This document shows, piece after piece, positions 27,330 through 36,500 of a stretch of DNA of 64,000 bases (position 1 is the first letter of the stretch; each line of letters begins with the position of its first letter). This DNA is from Candidatus Lariskella endosymbiont of Epinotia ramella (GTDB taxonomy: Bacteria; Pseudomonadota; Alphaproteobacteria; Rickettsiales; Midichloriaceae). Both the position numbers and the translations under genes were made by a program. The stretch spans positions 558,001 through 622,000 of the forward strand of contig NZ_OZ026472.1 of NCBI RefSeq assembly GCF_964019805.1. The letters are read 5' to 3'. The notes below the pieces were generated by a model. That model saw only the letters and a program-made list of their open reading frames with translations. It was not told where the DNA came from and did not search any database.

Positions 27330-29294
27330 ATGATTGAGCTAACCTTAAAACGCCAAATCTCATTAATAGTCGTAATTGTTGCGACTGCTGCTCCTACGAT
27401 TCTGGTAGCCGTACTTGCCTCTTTCTATTATTATTTAGGTGTCGAATCTTTTTTTAATGAAAAAGTTAGCAAAGCAATATCAGAGACTGTAAATGTTGCA
27501 CATCTTTACCTTGAAGAGCATAAAGATAATATCAAGACAGATATATACTCTACAGCCAATATTTTAGAAAAAAATCGTCAAATAGTATTGGAAAATCCTG
27601 CATTATTACCACTTCTACTAGATAAACAGAGTAACTTACTAAATTTATCTGAAGTTGCCATTTTTAATAGAGAAAAAGTAATAGCGCGTAATACTCTAGG
27701 TTTTTCACTGATATTTGAAAAAGTTCCAATGCAAGACATACAAGCAGCAGATGATAGCATGGAAGCTGTTCTGTTAAAAAGTGGTACCGATGATAGAGTA
27801 CGCGCTATAATGCGCTTGCCACATTTCATAGAAGGAACGTATCTTTTGATAGGAAAGTATATTGATCCTGAAATCATTAATCATCTAAAAGAAACCTCAG
27901 ATTCTGCTGCTCAATACTCGATACTTTGGGGAAATATTAAATTTACGAGAAATAAACTCATCGCTTTATTCATTGTTGTATCTGTTATATTATGCCTAAC
28001 TGCAATTTTGATATCAAATCGACTCTCGAATTTTATAGTAAATCCACTAATTAAATTGGTAGATGCAACTAAGCTTATAAAGGACGGAAATTTTACTACT
28101 AGAGTGCCAGAAAATAGAACATTGCAAGAGATTCAAACTCTAGCAAAAGCTTTTAATAGCATGATAGAGCAGATCTCTATGCAACGTGCTGAATTGATTA
28201 GAGCAAATAATCTCATAGATAAAAGAAGACGTTTTATAGAAACAATATTGATAGAACTATCATCTGGAGTACTGGTCTTAAATCCTGAATATAACATCAC
28301 GCTTTATAACCATGTTGTCTATAAACTTTTAAGAATTAATGAAGAAAAAAGCATTTTATCACTAAAAATAGAAGAGATTTTCCCTGAAATTTCTAAGATG
28401 TTATCAAGTGAAAAATTCATGAGTACAGGGCATATAGAAGAACACTTAGTAGTAAGGCGATATGGGCATGTTAACAATATTTTGCTGAGAGTTGGAATTG
28501 TAAAAGATTCAAAAGAAAAGTTAGAAAGTATCATTATTACAATGGCTGATATAACAGAGCTCGTAGTGGCACAAAAAGCAGCCGCGTGGACAGAGATTGC
28601 AAAACGTATAGCACACGAAGTAAAGAATCCACTCACTCCTATACAATTAGCTGCAGAGCGCTTGAAAAAGAAATATAGCAGTCAAATATCACACGATAAT
28701 GAAACATTTTTACGATATATAGATACAATAATTCGTCACGTTAGCGATATAGAAACTATGCTTAGTGAATTTTTGAATTTCGCTAGAACACCAGCTCCCA
28801 AATTTGCACTCTGTGAATTATCAAATATCATCAAAGATATAGTATTTTCTCAAAATAATGTATTTAGAAGCATTAAATACATTATGAATTTTAAAGATAA
28901 AGAATGGGTCGCATATTGTGATAGAGCTCAGATATCACAGATTCTTACAAACCTTCTAAAGAATGCTGCAGAGTCTATAGAAGTAAAGACGCTTACTGCA
29001 GAGAAATCGTTCTGCGGTGAGATTACAATATTACTAAGTGAAGCAGAATTTACTGAAACAGGAAAATTCATCATAGTCAGTATTTGCGACAATGGCCTTG
29101 GAATAGATAAGTCAATAATTGATCGTATTACAGAACCATATGTGACTACAAAAACAACTGGAACAGGACTCGGTCTTGCTATAGTACAAAGGCTAGTTAT
29201 GGATAATGGCGGAAGATTTTCTATACGTAACACTGTAAATGGGGTATGTGCAGAGCTTTACCTTCATGTTACTCCTTTCAATACTTATGGTTAA
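27330..29294 (+). CDS. ntrY: Sensor histidine kinase, NtrY family
   Basis: A 654-residue membrane kinase. It has a first membrane segment (about residues 10-36), a periplasmic sensor region, a second segment (about 208-230) and a HAMP domain (ISNRLSNFIVNPLIKLVDATK...). A PAS domain (about 300-400) is followed by HisKA with AKRIAHEVKNPLTPIQLAAE (phosphorylated His429) and a HATPase domain with DNGLGID and TTGTGLGLAIVQRL. This layout and the 'HEVKNPLTPIQLxAERL' box are those of NtrY, which senses nitrogen or redox state and signals to NtrX. No ntrX lies beside it, so the partner must be elsewhere. Signal and regulon are unknown. Confidence 0.9.
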   Translation: MIELTLKRQISLIVVIVATAAPTILVAVLASFYYYLGVESFFNEKVSKAISETVNVAHLYLEEHKDNIKTDIYSTANILEKNRQIVLENPALLPLLLDKQSNLLNLSEVAIFNREKVIARNTLGFSLIFEKVPMQDIQAADDSMEAVLLKSGTDDRVRAIMRLPHFIEGTYLLIGKYIDPEIINHLKETSDSAAQYSILWGNIKFTRNKLIALFIVVSVILCLTAILISNRLSNFIVNPLIKLVDATKLIKDGNFTTRVPENRTLQEIQTLAKAFNSMIEQISMQRAELIRANNLIDKRRRFIETILIELSSGVLVLNPEYNITLYNHVVYKLLRINEEKSILSLKIEEIFPEISKMLSSEKFMSTGHIEEHLVVRRYGHVNNILLRVGIVKDSKEKLESIIITMADITELVVAQKAAAWTEIAKRIAHEVKNPLTPIQLAAERLKKKYSSQISHDNETFLRYIDTIIRHVSDIETMLSEFLNFARTPAPKFALCELSNIIKDIVFSQNNVFRSIKYIMNFKDKEWVAYCDRAQISQILTNLLKNAAESIEVKTLTAEKSFCGEITILLSEAEFTETGKFIIVSICDNGLGIDKSIIDRITEPYVTTKTTGTGLGLAIVQRLVMDNGGRFSIRNTVNGVCAELYLHVTPFNTYG

Positions 29295-29374
29295 TATTAT
29301 TTTAATATCTTGCGCAAAACTCTTTTCAAATATATCTTTTATATGTATACAACATTTCACACGGTAGTGTATTT

Positions 29375-29914
29375 ATGAAAAAGAGCACTAAAAAGATTAC
29401 ACCAAAATCGATAACTTCTTCTGAATTAAAAGAAAAGATAGATAAAAATGAGGTGTTATTGATTGATGTGCGAGAACGAAGTGAAAATAAATCAGAGAGT
29501 ATAGAAGGAGCTTGTTCTATAGCGCTTGATGAAATAGCACTTGAAAAATTACCTAGTAATTCCAAGCCTATTGTTCTACATTGTGAGTCTGGTACAAGAA
29601 GTATAGAAGCTTGTAAAAAGCTATTAGCTCAAGATCAAGACCGCGAAATTTATTATTTAGAAGGCGGCATTGGAGCGTGGAAAGGAGAAGGTTTTGCCAC
29701 AAAAAAGCAAAGCTGCAAAATATTGCCAGTTGATAGGCAAACTCAGCTTATTACAGGATCTATCATATTATTAGGAGTAATACTTGGATTATATATTCAC
29801 CAAGATTTTTACATACTATCAGGGCTAGTTGGTATTGGCTTAATATACGCAGGAATTACAGGATGCTGCGGCCTTTCCAAGTTGCTCAACAAAATGCCTT
29901 GGAACAAGCAATAA
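29375..29914 (+). CDS. Rhodanese-domain protein with DUF2892 membrane tail
   Basis: A 179-residue protein. Residues 15-110 form a rhodanese domain: LLIDVRERSENKSESIEGA, then the active-site loop VLHCESGTRS with the catalytic cysteine, and YYLEGGIGAWKGEGF. From about residue 118 a DUF2892 tail follows (VDRQTQLITGSIILLGVILG...) with two membrane helices, ending GCCGLSKLLNKMPWN. Such fusions anchor a sulfurtransferase at the cytoplasmic face of the inner membrane and probably handle sulfane sulfur. The tail's vicinal cysteines (GCCG) are usual for the family. It follows ntrY by 80 bp on the same strand. Confidence 0.88.
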   Translation: MKKSTKKITPKSITSSELKEKIDKNEVLLIDVRERSENKSESIEGACSIALDEIALEKLPSNSKPIVLHCESGTRSIEACKKLLAQDQDREIYYLEGGIGAWKGEGFATKKQSCKILPVDRQTQLITGSIILLGVILGLYIHQDFYILSGLVGIGLIYAGITGCCGLSKLLNKMPWNKQ

Positions 29915-30054
29915 TATTTTATATAATTTTGCGTTCGAAGACTGGCAAAAAATTCTGTATAAATCATAATATAGATGTTAGTATAGCCGCGGCTGTTTTA
30001 CAGTTAGCGTTTAAAGGGTATGTGTTTATCTTACTTAAAAACTACTTATCAGCA

Positions 30055-30202
30055 TTATACTCCTGACAAATGAATGGTTGTTATTTATCATGTACATGAC
30101 GAAATTAGAGAGCTATGAAGAGTGCAATGCAATGTATAACTAATACATAACAAACGCTCTACATACACCAATTTTGAAAAGTATGATAAGTATATAATAG
30201 AT
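30055..30202 (+). repeat. Dispersed repeat A, copy A6
   Basis: CTGACAAATGAATGGTTG, AGAGAGCTATGAAGAGTGCAATG, AATACATAACAAACGCTC and CAATTTTGAAAAGTATGATAAG follow the A order. It occupies most of the rhodanese-pyrG spacer. Confidence 0.65.
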
Positions 30203-30267
30203 TCATTATAATCTTGATATAAAGTCATTTTTAGAAACGCTACCTGCTGTTTTATCTAACATAAAAG

Positions 30268-31890
30268 ATGTTTATGGCTAAATTCATATTTATCACTGGC
30301 GGTGTTATTTCTTCACTTGGTAAAGGAATAGTATCATCTGTTCTTGGTACATTATTAAAAGCTTCTGATTATACGGTGAGTCTACGCAAATTGGATCCAT
30401 ATCTTAACGTTGATCCTGGTACTATGAACCCCATGCAGCATGGTGAGGTTTTTGTAACAGATGATGGAGCAGAAACTGATTTGGATCTTGGCCATTATGA
30501 GAGGTTTGCTGAAGTAATAACAACCAAGGATGACAATATAACAAGCGGAAAAATCTTCACCACGCTACTTGAGGAAGAGAGAAGGGGAGAGTACCTCGGT
30601 AATACAGTACAGGTTATTCCTCATGTAACAAACTTAATAAAAAAGTTTGTATTGAGAGAGAATGATTCAGTTGATTTTATAATTACAGAAATAGGTGGAA
30701 CAGTAGGTGATATAGAAGCGCAGCCATATTTAGAAGCAGCTAGACAAATTGGATATGAGTTCGGCAGAGAACAAGTTCTTTATATACATGTTACATTTGT
30801 TCCTTACATAGCTACTTCCATGGAATTAAAGACAAAGCCAACACAGCATTCGGTAAAGGAACTTCGTGCTATAGGGATTCAACCAGATATATTAATGTGT
30901 AGAGCAGATCGCAATCTCACTGAAAATGTAAAACAAAAAATAGGGCTTTTCTGTAATATCAAGCAAGAAAATGTGATAGAAGCTATAGATCAGAAGTTAA
31001 TATATGAAATCCCGATTGCTTATCATAAAGCTGGGTTAGACGTTCAAGTTCTAAAGCATTTTGGTATAAAAAATGCTGAAGGTGCCAAGATAAAAAAATG
31101 GGAAGAATTAGTAGAAAAGGTTAAGCATACAACGTGCAAAGTTCGTATTGCAATCATAGCAAAATATACAAAATCACAAGATGCTTATAAGTCAATTGTA
31201 GAAGCATTAAAACACGCTGCAATTCAGAATTCTGTAGAGTTAGATTATGTCTGGATAGACGCTGAAAATATAGTGACTAGTGATCTCAAACATATGCTTG
31301 GAGATGTTGATGGTATTTTAGTACCAGGAGGTTTTGGCACAAGAGGCATAGATGGAAAAATTCATTCAGTGAGGTATGCTCGAGAAAATAATGTTCCACT
31401 TTTTGGTATATGCGTTGGTATGCAAGTTGCTGTTATAGAATTTTCTAGAAATGTACTAAATATATCAGATGCAAACTCTACAGAATTTGCAGATACCAAG
31501 AATAATGTTGTTGGAATGATTACAGAGTGGCAAACAGAACTTGGAAAAGAAACTCGCAGTCATACTTCAAATATCGGTGGCACAATGCGTCTCGGAGCAT
31601 TTGAATGTATTTTGGAAAAAGGAAGCATTGCTAACCAGATTTATGGTAAAAGTCTGATATCTGAGCGTCATAGACATAGATATGAGATTAATCCAAAATA
31701 CATAGATAAGCTCGAGGAATTTGGTATGAAAATAACTGGAAAATCTAAGATTGATAGTCTTGCAGAAGTACTAGAAATTCCAGAACATAAATGGTTTGTT
31801 TGTGTGCAATTTCACCCTGAATTTAAATCATCTCCATTCAATCCACATCCTTTATTTTCATCTTTTATTGCTACGTGTAAGGCACGTTGA
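30268..31890 (+). CDS. pyrG: CTP synthase
   Basis: A 540-residue protein, full length. The synthetase domain opens with KFIFITGGVISSLGKGIVSS (P-loop) and LRKLDPYLNVDPGTMNPMQHGEV. The glutamine amidotransferase domain has FGICVGMQ with the nucleophile cysteine (residue 382 from this start) and CVQFHPEFKS with the His-x-Glu pair. It makes CTP from UTP, ATP and glutamine. The in-frame ATG at 30274 (MAKFIF...) matches the family start better and may be the true one. Transcribed alone, with repeat A6 before and repeat B4 after it. Confidence 0.97.
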   Translation: MFMAKFIFITGGVISSLGKGIVSSVLGTLLKASDYTVSLRKLDPYLNVDPGTMNPMQHGEVFVTDDGAETDLDLGHYERFAEVITTKDDNITSGKIFTTLLEEERRGEYLGNTVQVIPHVTNLIKKFVLRENDSVDFIITEIGGTVGDIEAQPYLEAARQIGYEFGREQVLYIHVTFVPYIATSMELKTKPTQHSVKELRAIGIQPDILMCRADRNLTENVKQKIGLFCNIKQENVIEAIDQKLIYEIPIAYHKAGLDVQVLKHFGIKNAEGAKIKKWEELVEKVKHTTCKVRIAIIAKYTKSQDAYKSIVEALKHAAIQNSVELDYVWIDAENIVTSDLKHMLGDVDGILVPGGFGTRGIDGKIHSVRYARENNVPLFGICVGMQVAVIEFSRNVLNISDANSTEFADTKNNVVGMITEWQTELGKETRSHTSNIGGTMRLGAFECILEKGSIANQIYGKSLISERHRHRYEINPKYIDKLEEFGMKITGKSKIDSLAEVLEIPEHKWFVCVQFHPEFKSSPFNPHPLFSSFIATCKAR

Positions 31891-31982
31891 TCTGTCTATC
31901 CGTCAAAAATTGACTTACTGCGCAAATAAATTTTTGCGGAAAATGAAAAATCCTATATTTTAAGAGTTATTACGCAATGACT
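31891..31982 (+). repeat. Dispersed repeat B, shortened copy B4
   Basis: TCTGTCTATCCGTCAAAAATTGAC, a CAAATAAATTTTTGCGGAAA segment and AAGAGTTATTACGCAATGACT: both ends of the B element with the middle lost. It fills the space between the convergent pyrG and DAACS genes and touches both. Confidence 0.65.
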
Positions 31983-33171
31983 ACTGAGAGCTTTTGTAAC
32001 TCTGACTAATAGGTTTATAATATTTTTTTAGATTGTTATTTGATATCAATCTTTCAATTCCTTTAGCAAAAGCACCATTTCCCAAGACATTTGCACAAGT
32101 AATAACTGGATCAAACAAGATATATAGAGCTGTAATTAATGATAACATATCAGCATTAAATCCAAGATACTTTTCAAGAATTGGCAACATTACAATAATA
32201 CCTCCTCCTGGAATTGCAGCCACAGAAAATTTTGCTATCATAAAATAGAAAGCAAATATTAAATATGCAGTGAAACTAGGTTCCGAAATACCGTAATTCT
32301 TTAGTATTGCATATGCAAAAATTGGTATAGCAAAACAATCACCAACTAAGTGAATATTTACTGTTGCAGGAATAACAGAGCGAGCCAGATCTTTGTTAGT
32401 AGCATTATTTTCAGCACCAATGATGGCAAGAGGCATGCTAGCTGCACTAGACATAGTGCTAAAACCAGTTATTGCAGCAGGCAGCATATTTTTAATATTA
32501 AAGATAGCACCACTGATTTTAAAGTTATTCAGCCAATAATAGGCAATGGTAATATAGCTAAACTTGGCAATAGCAATGATGACAAAAATTAGTGTATAGT
32601 CACGAATTATAGTACTCATTGTTCCGTCTGCTTGCAGTTTTATCATAAATCCTGCAACAAATACTGGTATCATATAAGTAAATAACTTAAGTATAATAGA
32701 AACCATCTTTTCTAATTTTTCAGAAATTATCAGTGCCATAAATGCTTTGCATCTAGCTATTAAAATTCCTAAGCTGACTCCCAGCAGCATCGCTTTGTCA
32801 TTAGCAATTAGCGGCGATATATTAAAGAGTGGCTTTGCTACCATTCCATCAAAATTATCTGGTAAAATAATAGATAAGTTAAAGTGATATACTAAAGAAC
32901 CTACTATCTTACTCATAAAAGTTGATAAAAAATTTGAACAGCATACAGCTATCAAAATGATAAAAATGATACGAGTAGCATTATTCGATAAATTTACAGC
33001 AGCTCTAAACAATAAACTAAAAATAATAAATGGTAGTAGAAATACTATAATAGATTTTATTGATAAACTTACTGAGTATATTAACTGTTGATAATATAGC
33101 GGTATCAAAGGATTTAAAAATATAATGGATATAATGATTATCACCAAAACAAATGGCATTTTACGGAGCAC
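31981..33171 (-). CDS. Dicarboxylate/amino acid:cation symporter (DAACS family)
   Basis: A 396-residue inner-membrane protein with about eight long helices and two re-entrant hairpins. Family signs are LPAAITGFSTMSSAASMPLAI (the serine-rich HP1 loop), NIHLVGDCFAIPIFAYAI, and AIPGGGIIVMLPIL with a GGG hinge in HP2. These proteins import glutamate, aspartate or C4-dicarboxylates with Na+ or H+. The HP1/TM7 sequence differs from classic GltP/DctA (no NMDGT), so the substrate is uncertain. Such uptake would feed the TCA cycle genes seen at the window end. Confidence 0.88.
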   Translation of the reverse strand: MLRKMPFVLVIIIISIIFLNPLIPLYYQQLIYSVSLSIKSIIVFLLPFIIFSLLFRAAVNLSNNATRIIFIILIAVCCSNFLSTFMSKIVGSLVYHFNLSIILPDNFDGMVAKPLFNISPLIANDKAMLLGVSLGILIARCKAFMALIISEKLEKMVSIILKLFTYMIPVFVAGFMIKLQADGTMSTIIRDYTLIFVIIAIAKFSYITIAYYWLNNFKISGAIFNIKNMLPAAITGFSTMSSAASMPLAIIGAENNATNKDLARSVIPATVNIHLVGDCFAIPIFAYAILKNYGISEPSFTAYLIFAFYFMIAKFSVAAIPGGGIIVMLPILEKYLGFNADMLSLITALYILFDPVITCANVLGNGAFAKGIERLISNNNLKKYYKPISQSYKSSQ

Positions 33172-33249
33172 TGCTTTGTCCTTTCTTTGAGATTAAAAAT
33201 GAAAATAAGCGAGTTGAATGATATAATTCCGACTATTTCTAGGTAATTT

Positions 33250-33332
33250 ATGTTGCTATTTCTTTATCAGTTTAACTTCGTATATACATAATAAATACCA
33301 ACTTTTCATTTATTTGCGGTATATCTACATAA
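33250..33332 (-). repeat. Dispersed repeat A, inverted partial copy A7
   Basis: On the minus strand it reads ACCGCAAATAAATGAAAAGTTGGTATTTATTATG and then CGAAGTTAAACTGATAAAG: the first half of A only. Confidence 0.6.
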
Positions 33333-33479
33333 TACACGACAACAATGAACCAATAGTGTATTACAACAACACTTTTGCTAACACTATCCAGACACACACT
33401 AATATAACAAAAGTATCATGTCAATTACAGGTAGCACGAATACTAGATAACCATAGTTCGACGTAAGAGATAAATTTTG

Positions 33480-33700
33480 TATTTTTATGAGCGTGTTTTG
33501 ATGATCACAATGTAAAGCATATAACTTAATGTGCCCAAAAGCCTTGTCTTTGCTTGCACGTGCTTTTAAACAACGAAGTTTTTAGAAATTCGTTAGTGTA
33601 CTGCTTAATGTGATCAGGTAAGAGAATCGCAGCATATTCTCAGAACATTATAGTGTTAGAGGCAATCTATAGCTTTCATTCTAAATGCAACACACAGATT
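33480..33700 (-). pseudogene. Probable second transposase scrap
   Basis: The segment at 33664-33695 is close to that at 4012-4043 inside the relic transposase (both read AATCTATAGCTT and end in ATGCAAC). On the minus strand it translates as FRMKAIDCL, next to RIQAIDYL in the other relic. Beyond that the frame is broken, and the rest (including KDKAFGHIKLYALHCDH) is not recognised. Confidence 0.35.
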
Positions 33701-33769
33701 ATTTTATAATTTAGCAACTTAGAAATTTAGAAATGCAAAACCGGAATGTATTTAATACATATGAAAATT

Positions 33770-34031
33770 TGAGCACGATATCGACAAAGCAGCTCGCTAA
33801 AAAATGGAGTGTCCGAAGAAGCCTGCTATTCAATATTACTTCATTAATTTCTTTGCAAATATGTAAAAAAGTATTAAGCGCAGAAATTAACTTGTATACT
33901 CAGTATATTTCAAAAATTGGCGCATTTAGAATATGCATTATATATTATTATCAACTCTTTTTGAAGTCTAACTTCGTACGCACGCAAGTTTAATCCACTC
34001 TACATTTACTTGCGACACATCTATTTGTGTT
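33770..34031 (-). repeat. Composite inverted repeat A8+C6
   Basis: Read on the minus strand, A8 (34031-33894) comes first: GTCGCAAGTAAATGTAGAG, CGAAGTTAGACTTCAAAAAGAG, CCAATTTTTGAAATATACTG. C6 follows immediately: AAGTTAATTTCTGCGC, ATATTTGCAAAGAAATTAATG, AAGTAATATTGAATAGC. It shows the A-to-C junction directly. Confidence 0.65.
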
Positions 34032-34077
34032 GCTGAAAAATTAATCGATCACTCAAGTTAGATAGTATGAAATTGAC

Positions 34078-34449
34078 TTAATTTTTTGTTTCACACTTGA
34101 TATAATCTCCGCCCTTTAGTGGAGGAAGGCCAACTATATTACGTTTCTCATTTATAGTCATAAAGCCTATTTTATTTATTCTATTCCATAGTGCATCACG
34201 CTTTGCTGAGAGAGCACTTACAGCATCTATGTCATAACATAGCTTTAAATTGTTCCCAAAAATTGGCATGAACCATCTGTTTAAATGCTCTACTGTATTT
34301 TCTACATATGGTATTATATTTTGTTCCCAGAGCGCTATCCTTGCTTCTACCAAATTACTATATGTATTATCTCCTGGAATACCAAGTAATTGAGGAGGAA
34401 CTCCAAAAGCAAGCGCTATATCTCTGGATGAACTATGTTTTGATTCAAT
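34078..34449 (-). pseudogene. GTA/HK97-type phage portal protein, C-terminal remnant
   Basis: Minus-strand reading from the IS edge gives ESKHSSSRDIALAFGVPPQL, LGIPGDNTYSNLVEARIALW, then IPYVENTVEHLNRWFMPIFG and KIGFMTINEKRNIVGLPPLKGGD. This is the hallmark C-terminal third of HK97-type portal proteins (GTA gene g3). An IS5-family copy is inserted at its 5' side with an AAT duplication. Past the IS (35348-35375) only a few more codons resemble a portal (LYIE) before the frame decays and meets a stop. The gene is therefore doubly broken: old decay plus recent insertion. An intact portal forms the DNA entry ring of the capsid. Confidence 0.82.
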
Positions 34450-34469
34450 AGACCTCTTGCATAACCTAT

Positions 34470-34838
34470 TTAAAGCTCAAAGTTATAGATACCAGCAAGT
34501 AAATTAAACCTTAAACCGAATCGTTTTCTTCTGTTCCTATAACGATCAGCGATAATTTTAAATCGTTTGATCATGCCTATGACGTTTTCATTTAAAACAC
34601 GTTCACTAGACAATTGACGATTTTTCTTTTTATCTTTCCTGCTTAGTGGTCGCTTTTTTGTCTTTTTCTTTGGTAACTCTGAATTATAATGCAACTTATC
34701 AATGCCTTGATAACCAGTATCTGTAAGAACTTTAATCTCAGGGTGGATGTGAACTCCGGATTCTTTAAATAACCTGAAATCATGACGCTTGCCATTAGAA
34801 AAATTAGTGCAAATGATTTCTTTTTTCCTTTTATCCAC
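34470..34838 (-). CDS. IS5-family transposase, orfB part (copy 1)
   Basis: 122 residues counted from a GTG, though it is probably made as a -1 frameshift fusion with orfA. It carries the second catalytic aspartate (VLTDTGYQGID) and the glutamate in the SSERVLNENVIGMIKRFKI helix, completing the DDE triad of DDE_Tnp_4/IS5-type enzymes. It ends close to the left inverted repeat. Confidence 0.88.
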   Translation of the reverse strand: MDKRKKEIICTNFSNGKRHDFRLFKESGVHIHPEIKVLTDTGYQGIDKLHYNSELPKKKTKKRPLSRKDKKKNRQLSSERVLNENVIGMIKRFKIIADRYRNRRKRFGLRFNLLAGIYNFEL

Positions 34839-34852
34839 AATAAGCTGAGTTT

Positions 34853-35323
34853 TTAGAGTATGTCGCCTCTTTTTTCCCGAATAAAAGTGCTTCTGTTTTT
34901 TTTAGGTCGTTCTATCGGTGTTTCAGTAGCATCAATTAACACAAGTTCGTATTCAGAATCGCTTTTTAGTAATGCTTTACGTCCAGGTAGTGAAAATCGT
35001 TTATCTTTAATTAGAGTATCTTCAATCCAACGTATATTACGATAACAGGCACTTTCACTTATTCCATAACTGCGGGAAATATGAAAATATGTCCTGTATT
35101 CACGCAAGTACTCAAGCGTCATGAGTAATCGATCTTCTAAAGCCAATTTATTGGGTTTTCCACCTTGAGACTTTAAAATAGCTTCAGCTTCTTTTAATAT
35201 ACTTAGTATAACTTCAAACGTTCCTCGTTTAATGCCAGTAAGCCTGCGAAACTCTTCTGCGTATTCATCTTTGATGTTTTCAAACTTCATGTTATCCTTG
35301 ATAAAATCAAGGATTTTAATCAA
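34853..35323 (-). CDS. IS5-family transposase, orfA part (copy 1)
   Basis: A 156-residue N-terminal part of an IS5 (IS427-like) transposase. A helix-turn-helix region (ISRSYGISESACYRNIRWIED) precedes the first catalytic aspartate in LVLIDATETPIERPKK. The frame passes through a run of eight A (34896-34903 on the plus strand), which forms the slippery heptamer A-AAA-AAC. After a -1 shift there, translation continues as KKKQKHFYSGKKRRHTLKTQ into orfB. Without the shift it ends after STFIREKRGDIL. All three copies keep the run, so programmed frameshifting rather than decay is likely. Confidence 0.88.
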   Translation of the reverse strand: MIKILDFIKDNMKFENIKDEYAEEFRRLTGIKRGTFEVILSILKEAEAILKSQGGKPNKLALEDRLLMTLEYLREYRTYFHISRSYGISESACYRNIRWIEDTLIKDKRFSLPGRKALLKSDSEYELVLIDATETPIERPKKNRSTFIREKRGDIL

Positions 35324-35500
35324 TTTATATGGTTATGCAAGAGGTCTAATATACAAGCATGTACTTAATGTTTGATGTGAACTTGTTTTATGTCTTGAGA
35401 TTTTGTTTAACACTCCCTATATATAATTTAGCGCACCTAGAATTTTTTATAATTTATGGCGCTGTATTTTTAGCAAATAACAATTTATTAGGTATCTAAT

Positions 35501-36103
35501 ATGGGAGTTCTTGTAGGTAGGGAGGCACCAGATTTCACAGCCGCTGCTGTGATGTCAGATAATAGCATTGAAAATTTCTTTAGTTTCAGGGAGTATACAA
35601 AGGGTTCTAAATCTTTGCTGTTTTTCTATCCGCTAGATTTTACATTTGTTTGTCCATCTGAGATAATAGCATTTGATAAAAAGGTAGAAGAATTTAAAAA
35701 GAGGGGTGTTAAGCTTGTAGGCGTTAGTATAGACTCACATTTTTCGCATTTTGCATACAAAAATATGCCTATAGAGAATGGTGGAATAGGTCAAGTAAAG
35801 TATCCGCTTGTCGCAGATATTACAAGACAAATAGCAAAAGATTACGATGTACTGTCTGGAATAGGCGCTGCGTTTAGGGCTACATTTTTAATAGATGAAA
35901 ACCACATAGTAAGGCACCAAACAGTAAATGATCTTCCACTTGGTAGAAATGTAGAAGAAATGTTGCGTTTGATTGATGCGCTAATACATCATTCAGAGTA
36001 TGGCGAGGTTTGCCCTGCAAATTGGAATAAAGGAAAACCTGCGATTACTCCTACTCAGGATGGTATAGCAAATTATCTAAAAGATAATGCTGGTCAGCTT
36101 TAA
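35501..36103 (+). CDS. ahpC: 2-Cys peroxiredoxin (AhpC/Prx1 type)
   Basis: A 200-residue typical 2-Cys peroxiredoxin. The peroxidatic cysteine is C51 in FYPLDFTFVCPSEI, the GxGxA-like loop is GGIGQVKYPL, and the resolving cysteine is C171 in GEVCPANWNKG. It reduces H2O2, organic peroxides and peroxynitrite, and is recycled by thioredoxin or AhpF. The full GxxG/YF-containing C terminus is partly altered, which affects sensitivity to over-oxidation in this family. It lies upstream of trxB on the same strand with a 400-bp spacer, a sensible functional pairing. Confidence 0.95.
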   Translation: MGVLVGREAPDFTAAAVMSDNSIENFFSFREYTKGSKSLLFFYPLDFTFVCPSEIIAFDKKVEEFKKRGVKLVGVSIDSHFSHFAYKNMPIENGGIGQVKYPLVADITRQIAKDYDVLSGIGAAFRATFLIDENHIVRHQTVNDLPLGRNVEEMLRLIDALIHHSEYGEVCPANWNKGKPAITPTQDGIANYLKDNAGQL

Positions 36104-36500
36104 AGCTCTAATGCTGTCTAGTGGTGTGTTAAACCTTGTGTTTAGCTTTTCTTTTATATTACTATTATATAGTTGACTGTTATCCACTGTCCATATTATA
36201 CAAGCGTATAGATATGGTGAGCGCTTTTCTGTGGACAATGATCTATTGCTAGAAGTAGAGCATGTTTTAGATCAGGAAGCATTCCTGTTAGTTATAGGAT
36301 AGTGCTAATTCTTTTTTGCTACAGATGTAATGATGCTTTTCTATATCTCGCTCTTCAGTATCTGGCTGCAAGGTATGGTCTAATAAAAAGTTGCTATATA
36401 CTCAAGGTAACACACATAAAGATTGATTTTTATAGTGTTGATTTAAACAATTTTTTATCACTACATGCTAATTTGGCGCATAAACAGGAGTATATAGTAT
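36104..36500. other. ahpC-trxB spacer with two DnaA-box-like sites
   Basis: No gene is supported. TTATCCACT (36180-36188) and, inverted, TTGTCCACA (36230-36238) each match the DnaA box at 8 of 9 positions and face each other 41 bp apart. A 69-codon frame in the right half looks like chance. Confidence 0.4.

Larger units (their letters stand above)
34450..35347 (-). mobile_element. IS5-family insertion sequence, copy 1 (898 bp)
   Basis: It is bounded by perfect 17-bp inverted repeats (AGACCTCTTGCATAACC), with AAT duplicated on both sides. It holds two overlapping-phase transposase frames. The copies at 45557 and 56943 have the same length, the same orientation and identical predicted proteins. 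Confidence 0.95.

Noticed and set aside
29863-30066. 67-codon frame at the end of the rhodanese gene
   Set aside because: Mostly a shadow of the DUF2892 tail followed by repeat A6.
33733-33993. 86-codon frame starting MQNRNVFNTYENL
   Set aside because: Its second half is inverted repeat C6/A8, which also occurs in non-coding spacers; there is no family match.
36180-36238. Chromosomal replication origin
   Set aside because: Only two imperfect DnaA boxes, no AT-rich unwinding element with repeats, and no dnaA/hemE-type neighbours; kept only as a low-interest observation.
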